A stretch of DNA of 64,000 bases from Mitsuokella sp. oral taxon 131 str. W9106. GTDB lineage: Bacteria > Bacillota > Negativicutes > Selenomonadales > Selenomonadaceae. This document shows positions 36,356 to 46,984 of the stretch, piece by piece. The DNA lies in NCBI RefSeq assembly GCF_000469545.1, contig NZ_KI273065.1:150159-214158 (forward strand), written 5' to 3'. The notes below the pieces were generated by a model. That model had not been told where the DNA came from. It searched no databases and saw nothing but the letters and a program-made list of their open reading frames with translations. Made by a program: the position numbers and the translations under genes. How positions within the stretch are numbered: position 1 is the stretch's first letter; every line of letters begins with the position of its first letter.

Positions 36356-37824
36356 AATTCCATCCCTTTACAGGATAAATTGGGCATTAACTTGTCGGCC
36401 TGCGTGTATTCCTTTGGGTCAATGATACATAACTGCTTATAAATATCACTTCGCATCTCAATGGCGGGCTTCAAGCAATACTTCCAAAAATCATCAGGTG
36501 ATATATCATCTGAGCTTCTCACATGGGGGAAAAGCAATTTTAGAAATGCGGTCGTCATTCGTTTGATGGCAGTCATGTGACGTTTGTATGCCTTAGGCGG
36601 TGCGACAATCATTTCGTTCACTATTGCTGCATAACTGATGTCCTCTCGCAACGAATGCATCACTTCAGCGAAATATTCAGTGTTAATTGCCCATCCTTTG
36701 CAAATCATACCTGTGCTAAAAGCCGGAATCCTCCAGCCGGGGATAAAGCCGTGAAATCTGTCAAGCGTTGCCGATTCGCCAAAGACGGTGCTTATATGTT
36801 CCACCATATTTTTGTTTACATCAAATCGCTCTGCATTGATGTTTCCAAGCACTATCACACCGGCGTGCGCCCTTATCATGGCATCAAATCCCTTAATCTC
36901 GCCTTCTTCCATATAGTGCTTCATGGCCTGCTGAATTTGACCCGGTTGGTCAAATGTAATGGATTGGACTTCATCAAAACCGACATAGTCGAATCTTGTA
37001 AGCAGACCGCCCATTTTTTTTGCATTATCATATATGAGCGAGGCTCTGGATACGGTACCGCCGCTGATGAGCCAACCGCGTTTGCTGATTTTCTCAAATA
37101 CATAGCTTTTGCCGGTTCCCTTCGGAGCGAGTTCTATCAAGTTTATCCTTTTTTCGACAAAGGGCAAAAGCCTGCGCAAAAAGAATAATTTCGTCGTTTC
37201 GTCCGCTTCACCATGCTCATCAATATAGCTGTCGGGATTGTAATCCACAGCGCTAATTATCACATCAATCCACTCATGAATGTCAAAATTTTTTCTGGCT
37301 TCCCGATAAAAATCAAGGTCAACCGAATACGGGCAAAACGGTTTATAATTGACCATTGTGATAGTGCCTTTAGGATTTTTTTCCGTACCCTGCATGAGCC
37401 AAGACAAACTTAAAATACCCCAATTTTCGCTTTCTTTAAGCAGGGTATCCTTCCACTTGTCCGCAACATCATACGCCACAATGCCAGCTGCTCCGCCTCT
37501 GGCTCCGCCAAAGTCGGGCAACTCAAATATCGTGTGGCCTGATTTTACATCAACGGTCACTCTCACCCGCGCTAAAAATTGCACGGTTTCACCATTAACC
37601 ATTTGAAATTTATATTGCTCGAAATCTTCTTTGCCGGGGATGTAACGCTTGATATAACGGCCAACGCTATCATAATCGATGATGCCATCTTCGTCCGAAA
37701 ATTTCATAACCAACCAATCCCGCATATAGGAAGGAATGCTAAGATTGGAAAAGTATTCACTTCGCTCAGGGTTCTTTAGAACCACCATATCTACGAAGAC
37801 TTCCCTTATTTTATCTTCAAGCAC
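36352..37824 (-). CDS. brxL: BrxL-like AAA ATPase, short form
   Basis: 490 residues from GTG (MLEDKIREVF), five bases after AAGGGGG; a TTG six codons upstream would disrupt that site. The centre is an AAA ATPase: ELAPKGTGKSYVFEKIS (Walker A), YVGFDEVQSITFD (Walker B), VIVLGNINAE (sensor), and the BrxL-type LDRFHGFIPGWRIP. Long BrxL proteins (about 680 residues) carry a C-terminal Lon-like protease domain; here the chain ends after about 130 helical residues and no Ser-Lys protease domain is visible. A short family form is known, so this need not be truncation, and the overlap with the next gene also argues for a natural end. Confidence 0.85.
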   Translation of the reverse strand: MLEDKIREVFVDMVVLKNPERSEYFSNLSIPSYMRDWLVMKFSDEDGIIDYDSVGRYIKRYIPGKEDFEQYKFQMVNGETVQFLARVRVTVDVKSGHTIFELPDFGGARGGAAGIVAYDVADKWKDTLLKESENWGILSLSWLMQGTEKNPKGTITMVNYKPFCPYSVDLDFYREARKNFDIHEWIDVIISAVDYNPDSYIDEHGEADETTKLFFLRRLLPFVEKRINLIELAPKGTGKSYVFEKISKRGWLISGGTVSRASLIYDNAKKMGGLLTRFDYVGFDEVQSITFDQPGQIQQAMKHYMEEGEIKGFDAMIRAHAGVIVLGNINAERFDVNKNMVEHISTVFGESATLDRFHGFIPGWRIPAFSTGMICKGWAINTEYFAEVMHSLREDISYAAIVNEMIVAPPKAYKRHMTAIKRMTTAFLKLLFPHVRSSDDISPDDFWKYCLKPAIEMRSDIYKQLCIIDPKEYTQADKLMPNLSCKGMEL

Positions 37825-37838
37825 AAAAATCCCCCTTA

Positions 37839-38039
37839 TCAAAGGAACAAAACACAGCCTTGTTCTTTAAATTCCTGTATTTTGTCTCTAAGATCATCGA
37901 TGGTGCAACCGATATAGTCCGCAAGGCAATCCAAACAATAAAATTCCATCGTATCAACATCTATAAGCTTTTGGGAAAGGGCGATTTCGTCTTTCCGCAG
38001 CCTTTTTCCGCAATCAATGCAGAGAACTTTTCTGCTCAT
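37839..38039 (-). CDS. Small zinc-ribbon protein of the BREX operon
   Basis: 66 residues: KVLCIDCGKRLRKDE and FYCLDCLADYIGC give two CxxC pairs for one Zn2+ ion. An acidic, helical C-terminus (DDLRDKIQEFKEQGC) follows. Its start overlaps the pglZ stop by four bases, and brxL starts 14 bases after its own stop, so it is clearly part of the operon. Function unknown; a small adaptor or nucleic-acid-binding subunit is a guess. Confidence 0.75.
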   Translation of the reverse strand: MSRKVLCIDCGKRLRKDEIALSQKLIDVDTMEFYCLDCLADYIGCTIDDLRDKIQEFKEQGCVLFL

Positions 38040-40399
38040 GGCAAGTCACCATCATCATTTGATAATGCTGATTTTATAACCAAGTCCTCAACGCCTACAA
38101 TTTTTCCATCGGCGACTATCGACACATGATGCATCCCGCTTTTGATGTCTTTGAATTCCATCATCCACTCTTTTTTGTTGCTAGTCGCACTCACAAGGGC
38201 ATCGATTGCTCCTGCCTTCGCCTGTAAATCATTGACCGGCTGATTGAAACATATACGACATCTTGCCTTTCGCATAAATATTTTTACAGGATTTTCACCC
38301 CAATTGGCTGAAAGTGGCAATGTTTCAGTACTATCAAAAATCACAACAGGAACGAGGGCTTCTTCTGGCGTTGCTCCGCCATGAATTTCCCCGTATGTGG
38401 CATTATCGTCATCTGCTCCCGCAGCGCGACCACTGAATTTGAAGTGATCATAGTTCCTGAAGACAATATACGAGTTTCCCGCATCGTCTTTGGCGGGAAT
38501 CTGCGTTTCAGGCAATTGCATTTGATAGGTGTCGATTTTGGTTAATCCGTAACGACCGTGGGACATGGGCGTTACATTATTTGCTTTGATGCCGTCTCTT
38601 TTGTGGAAAATACGCGCAGCCAGTCTGCTTGTTCCATGATCCCCGGTAATTATTATACGGCGGTAATCTTTTAGCAAGGACATTACTTTTTTGCTTATCT
38701 TTTCTGAGACAAATTCTATCTGTTGCTCCACACATGAGTAATAATTGGCATCATCTATGACCCCATTATGTGCGAGTATATCCAACCTATTAAGCGTCTT
38801 ATCGAAAGGAACGCTCATTTGTTCCCATTGCTTATTAAATTTTGTTTCGGTAGGGAGATTTGCCTGCGTGATGGTTATGTCCACTATCTTCCCGCAATTA
38901 ATGCGGTTTAAAGACCAGCATAAAAGCGGTAGCCATTCGATGCCCAATGCATCAATCCAAAGCACTATCGATTGCTCGTTCAACGCATTATGTATGGCGG
39001 AATATCGAGAATCATAGTCATCTATTTGTATGTTTCCAAAGTAAATTTGGTCATCCTTGGGAAGAGTGTTTGATAATTTGTATCCCTTATAAAGATACAT
39101 ATATCTCTTTAAATCTTCATTGTACGATGTTTCGTTTAGATATGCGCATAATTCGGGATATATGGATTCGAAATGCGTAAACAAATCCGGGATGTTTTTC
39201 TGCTCACGGATTAAATTGCCGGCAATATTTACTATAAACGCCTTGTCCCTTGCGTTATCACTCGATAAGTATGAAAGCTGTTCTTCGAGAGTTGGCAACT
39301 TAGCCACAGCGGCAAAATAGTCATCATCTTTTTCTATCTTCATGAGATGAATCAATGTTTGGCTTTCTGATATCCAAGCGGGATGTGTTTTATTGACATC
39401 GAATATGCGATGTAAGATATTGCTCTCGACATCCATAATATTTTTTGATTTTGACAGGCAAAAGCAAATATAGCTATCATCGGGATGCAGGTTATACCAA
39501 AGCCTTACCAATTGTTTCTGACCCCGTGAAAATGCATTCCATTTGCCCATCACATCGAATGCCGAGAATTTCTCTACATTCAAGCAAGAAGAAATGGATT
39601 CATCAACAGAACTTCCATGCGGAGCTTTTTCAAAAAGACATTCTTGAGCTTCCTTCGGGCAGTATTCTTCCGTCAGCGTATTGCCGCCGTGCATATTTGT
39701 TTGCATAAAAGACAGCATATCTTTGACTGTTCGTACAGAAATATTGCCATTGATTCGGCGAATAAAATCTATTCTCCCCGTAATCAACACATATTCCGAC
39801 ATATTTGCCGGCGGGTTAGTCCAGTAATCATACCATGAGCGCAAGCCGTCAATAACCACCTTGCCGAAGCCAATCAGTTGAGGCTTGTAATTTCTAAAAG
39901 CGACAGAAAGAATATCAATATTTAGTTTCTGTTCTTCGTCACTATCATTTACGCAATCAAAGAATACTTCATCCGTTCTCTCTATTTTGTCCATAAAATG
40001 CAGAGATTTATCATGCCATTCTCCGCTGCATCCCCAAAGGGGAATGATGATTCTGCCCCTTTGGGTTGAAGGCCAATTATTATTCCACAATTTATCAAAG
40101 CGACGAGACTGAACTTCATCGTCGCCAAAGAAGCGCAAATATTCGCTTACCCCCGGCAGAATCAACCATTTCCCGTAATGAATCGGCGAAATAAGATTTT
40201 CGTATGAAGGAAGAATGTCATCCCCATCAAACAAATACGATGACGGCACAACCTCGGCATGAGGAAGCTTACGGAGACGAGCAAGCAAATCGCTATATTG
40301 GGCGATATTTTTCACCATGATTGCACGGCAGCAAAACCTGTGCTGCTGATTTTGTTCCTGCTCAAGCTGCAGGGTGTTTATAACCTGCTCTACAGTCAA
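38036..40399 (-). CDS. pglZ: BREX protein PglZ (alkaline-phosphatase fold)
   Basis: 787 residues. PglZ is the one component present in all BREX types. The C-terminal half has the phosphatase-superfamily metal sites: SIVLWIDALGIEWLPLL (aspartate), IIITGDHGTSRLAARIFH (Asp-His) and HGGATPEEALVPVVIF. The N-terminal half (about 1-400) is BREX-specific. The start codon is TTG (MTVEQVINTL), with GGAGG eight bases upstream. It lies 12 bases after brxC. In other BREX types PglZ works with PglX and a nuclease or ATPase; the enzyme activity in type 4 is not settled. Confidence 0.9.
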   Translation of the reverse strand: MTVEQVINTLQLEQEQNQQHRFCCRAIMVKNIAQYSDLLARLRKLPHAEVVPSSYLFDGDDILPSYENLISPIHYGKWLILPGVSEYLRFFGDDEVQSRRFDKLWNNNWPSTQRGRIIIPLWGCSGEWHDKSLHFMDKIERTDEVFFDCVNDSDEEQKLNIDILSVAFRNYKPQLIGFGKVVIDGLRSWYDYWTNPPANMSEYVLITGRIDFIRRINGNISVRTVKDMLSFMQTNMHGGNTLTEEYCPKEAQECLFEKAPHGSSVDESISSCLNVEKFSAFDVMGKWNAFSRGQKQLVRLWYNLHPDDSYICFCLSKSKNIMDVESNILHRIFDVNKTHPAWISESQTLIHLMKIEKDDDYFAAVAKLPTLEEQLSYLSSDNARDKAFIVNIAGNLIREQKNIPDLFTHFESIYPELCAYLNETSYNEDLKRYMYLYKGYKLSNTLPKDDQIYFGNIQIDDYDSRYSAIHNALNEQSIVLWIDALGIEWLPLLCWSLNRINCGKIVDITITQANLPTETKFNKQWEQMSVPFDKTLNRLDILAHNGVIDDANYYSCVEQQIEFVSEKISKKVMSLLKDYRRIIITGDHGTSRLAARIFHKRDGIKANNVTPMSHGRYGLTKIDTYQMQLPETQIPAKDDAGNSYIVFRNYDHFKFSGRAAGADDDNATYGEIHGGATPEEALVPVVIFDSTETLPLSANWGENPVKIFMRKARCRICFNQPVNDLQAKAGAIDALVSATSNKKEWMMEFKDIKSGMHHVSIVADGKIVGVEDLVIKSALSNDDGDLP

Positions 40400-40411
40400 C
40401 GCTCTCGCCTC

Positions 40412-43400
40412 CTACATCTTAAAATCATCGCAATATTCGGGGTGCATATCCAGGAATGATTGCACTTTAAGCCTAAGCTGACTTTCATCCATTGATTTTA
40501 CATGATTTTTCGTAACGCTAAGTTTCTCGCGCTTCGACTTCTCCTGCTGCTCTTTTTTCAAAATTTGCAGAAGTATGTTTAAATCGAAGGCATCCCAAGT
40601 GCTCATGTCATTGCCCATTTTCATTTTTGCGCTGTTCATGACACGGTCTTTTTCTTCTCTGAAGATGCCTTCGTATTCTGCGCCAACGAGGTGAAGCATT
40701 TTTTCAAAAATCACATTGTCATCCGTTAGAGTGCTTTGCTCCATCGCTTTCAAAACCGCATTAGCGGTTTCCACATCGCGATTAAGCGTCTGCTGATTCC
40801 GCTGAACGTCAATAAGAGTGGAAATAGCCTTTCTATGCTCCTTGGCTACAATCCACATAAGCGGAACATTGTGGCTTGAACACCATTCCCGTACCGTATC
40901 GCATCCGGTTTTGGAGTGCCAATTTTCCTGCAAGATGATACGATTTCTGGCATGGCTTATTTGATTGATTTGTGATTTGAGTTCCTTTTCAAATTGCGCC
41001 TCGGATATGTCAACGGTCATGTCCTTAAGCCCGGCATAAACGGCATCAATTTCCTGCTGGGAACATTCCAAACCTTGAGCTTCTATCAATTCGGCTAAAA
41101 TCGGTTTGGCAGCTTTAAGGAAATCCATAGCCGTTTTCCCGTTCGACGACAGTTCTATCGCGTCACTATTTCGTTCCTCGGCAGAAAGATGAACCCATTT
41201 CCCGGTATAGACTTTATGCATGGCATCAAGCGCAGGAAACCAAGGTTTGTTCATTTTGCTTATTATAGACAGGGGAATACGAACCATGCGGAAGAGATTG
41301 CGAAGGTCTTTTTGGGCATCATCAACGCTATGATATACTTTCCCCATAGCGTCATTTAATGTGTCAAGATAGCGGTATTCATTAACAACGGATGCCAGCT
41401 TATCCTTGACTTGTTCCTCCGTCCAAGTGTAAATCGCATCCTGCATGACAAGATGCAATTTGTCGCTTAGTTCTTCCGGCTGGATGGTGAGTTTTTCAGC
41501 AATCTCCCTTAAGTTGGGAGAGGCATCGAAAATGAACGAGCGGAACGCCTCGCTAAGCAAATGCTTGTCCTGAAAAGCCTTGGTTAGCACCGGACGAATT
41601 TTCGCCTGTCCCTTAAAAAGTTGATTGACGCTTCCCATGATGTTCTCATGGTCTTTGTCTTGGGCGATAAACTTTTGCATCTCTTGGACAATATCTGCCG
41701 CTGTATGCCAAGCCTCGTCGCTGCCGTAGGCAGATTGGGGCAAATATTTCAAAGTCCAAAAAGGCGCACCGCTCTTGGTGACGGCTTCGCGCATATTGTG
41801 CCAGCATTCCATCTCGTTTGCCACTTGCACATCCGTAAAGTCCATTATGCCCTTTCCATATTTTCTAAACAGCTGGAAAGTTTGGCTGCCGGAAGAAAGA
41901 TAATCTGTGGTCATTTTGCCTTTGACGGTTTCATATACCAGTTTTTTGAGGGTTGATTCTCCCAAAACATGGGTGGCTTGGGTATTGTCCGTCCAGCTGT
42001 ATTCGCTGTCTTTATATCCGGCAAAAACATATCCCAAAAGGACGCCGCAAGCAATCGTGTCATAATACCCGAAAGGCGGCATCATAAGTTCCTGCCATAA
42101 GTCGGAAAGATTGACCCTCTGGCCGGATTCGAATTTCTCTTTGACAATCGTGGCAAGCCTTCCGATGGCATCAGCGGCAATACTCCCTTTAAGCTCTGCC
42201 ATCTCATTAATGTCGGTGACGGACAGCATATTGCCCAATCCTGTCAGAACACCCTTTAACTGGGAGCTATTGGTTGTCCGCTGGATTCCCGCCAAGGGCG
42301 CAGAATCATTGCAAGGCTTATATGCCGTATTCGTCATGACAATGGATTCCGGGCCGTAAGGGAAGAGCTTGTCTCTCACATTCAGCTGAATCGTTTTTCT
42401 GAGCTGGGGCATTCCGTATTGGTTGTTCCAAACGGTATCGCCATTCCAAGCCATAATCTTGCTCCCGTTCACAGCAGGCTGAACCCAAGTGGTTATAACG
42501 GAAGCCGCCTCCATCTCCGCTTGCGAAGCCGCCCCTGTCTGACCGCTTTCCTTTGCCATTTCCTGTTTTGTAAGGGCATTAAGCCATTTCTTACGGGTAT
42601 CGTCTGTCAGGGGATTTTTTAGGAGGGCAATCGTAATCCTTTTATCCACATCATTGGCGCGTTTAGCCAAATCGCTTTGTATAGCCATGTATTGGTTATC
42701 GTCGCGAACGGTAACGATTAACAGACCCAATTTATAGGAAAACTTATCCAAATCCTTTTCTATCTCGTCCAAACGGTTCTTTATGGAATTCGTCTCCGCA
42801 CAGCAAACACAAATCTTCATACGTTTTAAGGTTGCGTCATTGGCATCCCATGCCACTTTTTCAAATTCCTTAGCGAAAATGCCATCCTTGGAGAACATTT
42901 GATATCGGGTGTATCTCTTGTCAAGGATATCATAGTGCATTTGGAATGTGCCGCCGTCATTCTTGAAGGGAAGCTGTAGCTGGACTGTGCCGTTTGCCGC
43001 CGTATCAAGAACCAATATCTTGCTGTCTTCAAAAGTTTGCAGAAGATCCTTGACTTTCGCCTTGTCCATTACACCGGCAAGGCAAAGAGCCGCGCAATCC
43101 GCCGTGGCGACTATCCCTCCATGGTCGCGGCTTCCGCTGTAGATTCCTTTGACGGAGGACATGACAGCCAAAAGCAACATGACGATTTTAAACAAACGAT
43201 GGGCGTTTTCGTCATTTTCCACCATATGCCGGCTATCTTCGTAGTGGCGAATGTATTCCGCCACTTTAACGTCCTTGTCATGGAAGTCGCTGTTACGGGT
43301 AAAGAAATAATCCCACAGCCAATCGGGAGTCAGCCAACGAGCCTCATCATCCGGGCCGTAGTGATTGATATATCCCACAAAGCCAATATCCTCGTTGGCG

Positions 43401-44599
43401 GTATCCTTCATAAAACGGAACATGGTACGCTCGGCGGCGGCATAATTTTCAGCCACACGGGAAAGCAACCGAATGGTCATGGGGTGCATGGGACAGAGCG
43501 CATTAATCATGTTAGCCAATTTATCGTCAAGACCGCTCATGTCCGCCAAAGAGGGCATGATTTCCTTGACCACCTGCTTGCGAGCCTCTTTCCAATGCTC
43601 TTCCATGCCTGTGTGCGTGTTGATGGAACCGGCAATCAAATCCAGAGCGGCATCTGCCGTCAGGTGAAATTCGACTTCGTGGAAGCGATGGGCAATGAGC
43701 TGATAATTTGCCTCGCCGCCCACGCGGGATACAAGATCGGCTGATTTATGCACGATAAAGAAAGCAAAAAAAGGTTTTACTTTGGTAAACTCGGAAAGTT
43801 GCTGCACCACCGTATGGTCATCGGAATAAGCTACATACTCCGTAAATTCATCCCAAATAAAAATGATGCCGCTTTTGGCTAGGCCGTTGGCTTCGATGAT
43901 TTCCGCCACCCAATTCTGGAAGGTTTCCAGATTGTTGATGAGTCCCATATTCTTTTGACGGAGTACACGCGCCACTTCTTGCACCGCCGTCAAATCGCCG
44001 GCATCGACTTTTGCGCGCAAAGAATCCACGGACGCATAGGTATTGCCCAGAACCGTGGTGGAAATCATCATATCCCAATTTATCGTAGGGTCGTCCAGCT
44101 TGTTTTTCACGGAGGTCAGCAAAGACTCCCCGCCAAGCTCGGCATTATCGCCGTAGTTTTGTTCCAAGGCATCGCGGATTGCTTTTTCCGCTTCAATCAG
44201 CATCATGTCGCCGGAGCGGATGCCCGTGCAGCCGGTTTTCCAAACCACCAGATAATCGCCGTTCGCCCGGCATTTCATAAAACGGTTTTTGAACTGGGAC
44301 AAGCGGCTCTTTTTCAAGAAGGTGTCCACCACATCGGGCTTTTCGTCAAAGAGATGCTTCACCAAAATAGCTGCGTAGCTTTTGCCCGTGCCGTAGGAGC
44401 CGTTAATCCAAAATGAGCGACGGGCATCGGGAGCTTCATTGCCCAAAGATCGGCACATAAACTCCATCAGGTTCATCATATCGTCGCCAACGATATACTC
44501 GCGCCAAAGCTCGGGATTACGCTTGTCGGCATCGATATCCACCACGGACTCGAAAGCCGGATTGATTTCCAGATAGTTGCTGTATTTCGTCACAGGCAT
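40412..44599 (-). CDS. brxC: BREX type 4 ATPase BrxC
   Basis: 1395 residues. A P-loop lies near the N-terminus: FWINGSYGTGKSYAAILVKHL (67-74 is GSYGTGKS), followed by GIIFIWDEFTEYVAYSDD (Walker B, about residue 250) and a long helical body with no further motif I recognise. Size, N-terminal ATPase and position between brxP and pglZ fit BrxC, the large BREX ATPase. GGAGG precedes the ATG; the gap to brxP is 11 bases. G+C content is well below that of the core genes, a sign of acquisition. Confidence 0.88.
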   Translation of the reverse strand: MPVTKYSNYLEINPAFESVVDIDADKRNPELWREYIVGDDMMNLMEFMCRSLGNEAPDARRSFWINGSYGTGKSYAAILVKHLFDEKPDVVDTFLKKSRLSQFKNRFMKCRANGDYLVVWKTGCTGIRSGDMMLIEAEKAIRDALEQNYGDNAELGGESLLTSVKNKLDDPTINWDMMISTTVLGNTYASVDSLRAKVDAGDLTAVQEVARVLRQKNMGLINNLETFQNWVAEIIEANGLAKSGIIFIWDEFTEYVAYSDDHTVVQQLSEFTKVKPFFAFFIVHKSADLVSRVGGEANYQLIAHRFHEVEFHLTADAALDLIAGSINTHTGMEEHWKEARKQVVKEIMPSLADMSGLDDKLANMINALCPMHPMTIRLLSRVAENYAAAERTMFRFMKDTANEDIGFVGYINHYGPDDEARWLTPDWLWDYFFTRNSDFHDKDVKVAEYIRHYEDSRHMVENDENAHRLFKIVMLLLAVMSSVKGIYSGSRDHGGIVATADCAALCLAGVMDKAKVKDLLQTFEDSKILVLDTAANGTVQLQLPFKNDGGTFQMHYDILDKRYTRYQMFSKDGIFAKEFEKVAWDANDATLKRMKICVCCAETNSIKNRLDEIEKDLDKFSYKLGLLIVTVRDDNQYMAIQSDLAKRANDVDKRITIALLKNPLTDDTRKKWLNALTKQEMAKESGQTGAASQAEMEAASVITTWVQPAVNGSKIMAWNGDTVWNNQYGMPQLRKTIQLNVRDKLFPYGPESIVMTNTAYKPCNDSAPLAGIQRTTNSSQLKGVLTGLGNMLSVTDINEMAELKGSIAADAIGRLATIVKEKFESGQRVNLSDLWQELMMPPFGYYDTIACGVLLGYVFAGYKDSEYSWTDNTQATHVLGESTLKKLVYETVKGKMTTDYLSSGSQTFQLFRKYGKGIMDFTDVQVANEMECWHNMREAVTKSGAPFWTLKYLPQSAYGSDEAWHTAADIVQEMQKFIAQDKDHENIMGSVNQLFKGQAKIRPVLTKAFQDKHLLSEAFRSFIFDASPNLREIAEKLTIQPEELSDKLHLVMQDAIYTWTEEQVKDKLASVVNEYRYLDTLNDAMGKVYHSVDDAQKDLRNLFRMVRIPLSIISKMNKPWFPALDAMHKVYTGKWVHLSAEERNSDAIELSSNGKTAMDFLKAAKPILAELIEAQGLECSQQEIDAVYAGLKDMTVDISEAQFEKELKSQINQISHARNRIILQENWHSKTGCDTVREWCSSHNVPLMWIVAKEHRKAISTLIDVQRNQQTLNRDVETANAVLKAMEQSTLTDDNVIFEKMLHLVGAEYEGIFREEKDRVMNSAKMKMGNDMSTWDAFDLNILLQILKKEQQEKSKREKLSVTKNHVKSMDESQLRLKVQSFLDMHPEYCDDFKM

Positions 44600-44610
44600 A
44601 ATGCTACCTC

Positions 44611-46956
44611 CTAGTCTTCCTCGGCCAAGTCCAGCACGTCCAAAGACGAAAAATCTTCCAATACGATATTGTCCAAATTGGCCACAAAGGACACTCGGAT
44701 ATATTTGGGAAATTGAGTAGCCAACCCCTGCACCTGCTCACGGAAGGCGTTCACGTCAATGCCGTAAATGTCGTGGGGGGAAATCCCCGTAGCGTCCGGG
44801 TTGTTGTGGGCGTTGGCAAGTTCCGAGAATGTGAAGCTCTTGCGATTGGTATGTTCGGCGTATAGGTAAAGCGCATAGAGGAGAGCTACGGCATGGGGAT
44901 AGTCCCAACCGGCGCGAAGGTAAGAAAATGTATTTTTGCTCAATTCAATAGGCATCCCCTGTTTGAGTGCTGTACCAATCGGTGACATCCGCAATGTCTC
45001 TGATAAAGCGGTAACGGCGTTTTCTCTGCTGGATTTTGAAGCACTTTCTCCAAGCATCACCACAAGGTCGCCTTTTTCGTAAGTTGCGCCTATTTCTGCA
45101 TTTAGGCAATACCAATTGCAAATGGTGGAATTATATGCAAGGTTTGCCCAAATAATTGCCCAAGAAAAAGGATTGTAGGGACCCATTTGCATGATTTTTT
45201 CGCCGAGGGCAGATATAGAAAGCGCACGATTCTTATCAGATTCGATGATTTTGCTCTCTTTAAGCCAAACCTTGAGAGCATCGTACTGACGATTTCCCAA
45301 AACATTTTGAGAGAAGCAATCCATGCCAGTATCAAAAAAGTGTTCAAGAAATGCCTGCCTGAATCCAAAATGCTGATAAGGATTCAATCCTTTCATATTC
45401 ACGCTTATACCTCCTAAATTTGTCGTGCTTAGAGATTTCGCAATTAGACAGCTTTTTTCTGAAAATGTCAGGCAGTTTGAACAATGTACACACATTGATT
45501 CACGGATGAAAATTTTTCTGTCCGCTTGTATAGTAAATGCCCCAGTGGGGCATTGAATGACACAGGCTTTGCAACCCTTACAAAAAGCCACTTTATACGC
45601 AATTCCTCTGAGATGACTTACGCAGAATCTATCCATATTTGAGAACGGTTGATATGTTATTTGTACATTCCCATCAGATTCCCTTATATTATATGTATAA
45701 TTACGATCGCTTATTTTTTGGATACCTTTTTTTTTGCTTTGTTCCGTTATAGTCCCTAAAATTGGGGCTACAGATAGCCAATTTTGAACGGGAGATTTTA
45801 TTCGTAGTGTAAATTTATTATCCCTAATTTGTTCTATCACGCGATTGCCGCCATTTGGCAAACCGCGACCTCCCATTCGCGCTTTCCATCCGCCGCTTTC
45901 GATATATTTTTTGAATTCCGTTTCGGGTTTCGTCCTTTTAGCATATGCCTCAACCAAGGATAGAAGATTACTAATTTCGTTATTATAATGCAGGTTTGCA
46001 ATACTGTCCCACCATTCAGAAGAAAGGGGGCAAACTTTACAACCCACTCGAAACATTCCAATTCGATATGCGGAATTAAGAAGCACATTATTAAATAAAA
46101 GATAGCAGTAAATTTCAGATGTATTCCATTTATGAATAGGACTTACATTGATTTGACTTATATTCTTAGCACCTTCGCTAATCTCATCATATTTTGCCCT
46201 TCGTGCGCTTTCCTCCGCTCTTACGCCATCAAAAACTACCGCCTTAACATCATTTCTGCCGGTAATTTCCCTCAGTTTTATTATCGTCGGCACAGATTTA
46301 TGCACGGAGCAACACCATCTCATGCGTCTGCCGGGAGGCCCGAATTCATCCCACGTCTCATCCGGCTCCATGTGGCACTTGGCCTCGGCAAAACGAAGTT
46401 CGGGATAAAGTTCTTTGGCTTTTTCCACGGCCTTTAACGTGTCGGAAAGCTCCATGCCAGTATTGGAAAATATCACGTAAAAATCGTTGGGAGCCAAGGC
46501 TTTGGCGCACAAATCCAAAAGGACAAGGGAATCCTTGCCGCCGGAAAAAGCGCATACGAAAGCATAGCCTTTTTGCTTGTATTTCTCGTATTGGCTTTGG
46601 ATAAAACCAATGGCCTTTTGTTCCAAGCTAATCATCAGGGAGCTGTTGACCTCGTAAAGCAGCTTCACGTCCACCGGCTGAAGCTTAAGTCTTTCCTCCG
46701 TCAGCCTGTTGACAGTAGGCTTGGTGTAAAAACCGCCGCCCACGGCCTCCGCCACGGGAACGCCGTTCATGACATAACGTCGAATCCCCTCCGCCCAAAG
46801 AAGCGGGGCGTCCGTATCTTTGGGGTAATCCCAAAATTCATCCATGCCAAAGAAATCAAGCTCTTCATGAAAGACCGGCCTTATCTCCTTGATGATTTTC
46901 GCATCTATCGTCAGACGGAAGATACCGTATTCCTTTGTCCATTCATAACCATACAC
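44611..46956 (-). CDS. brxP: BrxP: PAPS-reductase-like protein with ferredoxin domain
   Basis: 781 residues. Residues about 130-350 form an N-type ATP pyrophosphatase/PAPS-reductase domain: FVCAFSGGKDSLVLLDL (PP-loop at 138-143), YVIFSNTGMELSDTL, RMRWCCSVHKSVP and FDGVRAEESARR. A 2[4Fe-4S] ferredoxin region follows, FCKGCKACVIQCPTGAF and CVHCSNCLTFSEKSC, then a helical C-terminus. This combination is that of BrxP in BREX type 4 and resembles DndC/SspD, which activate the DNA backbone for phosphorothioation. The start is GTG with GGAGG 11 bases upstream. Sulfur transfer to DNA is an inference. Confidence 0.88.
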   Translation of the reverse strand: MYGYEWTKEYGIFRLTIDAKIIKEIRPVFHEELDFFGMDEFWDYPKDTDAPLLWAEGIRRYVMNGVPVAEAVGGGFYTKPTVNRLTEERLKLQPVDVKLLYEVNSSLMISLEQKAIGFIQSQYEKYKQKGYAFVCAFSGGKDSLVLLDLCAKALAPNDFYVIFSNTGMELSDTLKAVEKAKELYPELRFAEAKCHMEPDETWDEFGPPGRRMRWCCSVHKSVPTIIKLREITGRNDVKAVVFDGVRAEESARRAKYDEISEGAKNISQINVSPIHKWNTSEIYCYLLFNNVLLNSAYRIGMFRVGCKVCPLSSEWWDSIANLHYNNEISNLLSLVEAYAKRTKPETEFKKYIESGGWKARMGGRGLPNGGNRVIEQIRDNKFTLRIKSPVQNWLSVAPILGTITEQSKKKGIQKISDRNYTYNIRESDGNVQITYQPFSNMDRFCVSHLRGIAYKVAFCKGCKACVIQCPTGAFTIQADRKIFIRESMCVHCSNCLTFSEKSCLIAKSLSTTNLGGISVNMKGLNPYQHFGFRQAFLEHFFDTGMDCFSQNVLGNRQYDALKVWLKESKIIESDKNRALSISALGEKIMQMGPYNPFSWAIIWANLAYNSTICNWYCLNAEIGATYEKGDLVVMLGESASKSSRENAVTALSETLRMSPIGTALKQGMPIELSKNTFSYLRAGWDYPHAVALLYALYLYAEHTNRKSFTFSELANAHNNPDATGISPHDIYGIDVNAFREQVQGLATQFPKYIRVSFVANLDNIVLEDFSSLDVLDLAEED

Positions 46957-46984
46957 GGATTTTCAATCCTCCGTCCATCAAAAT

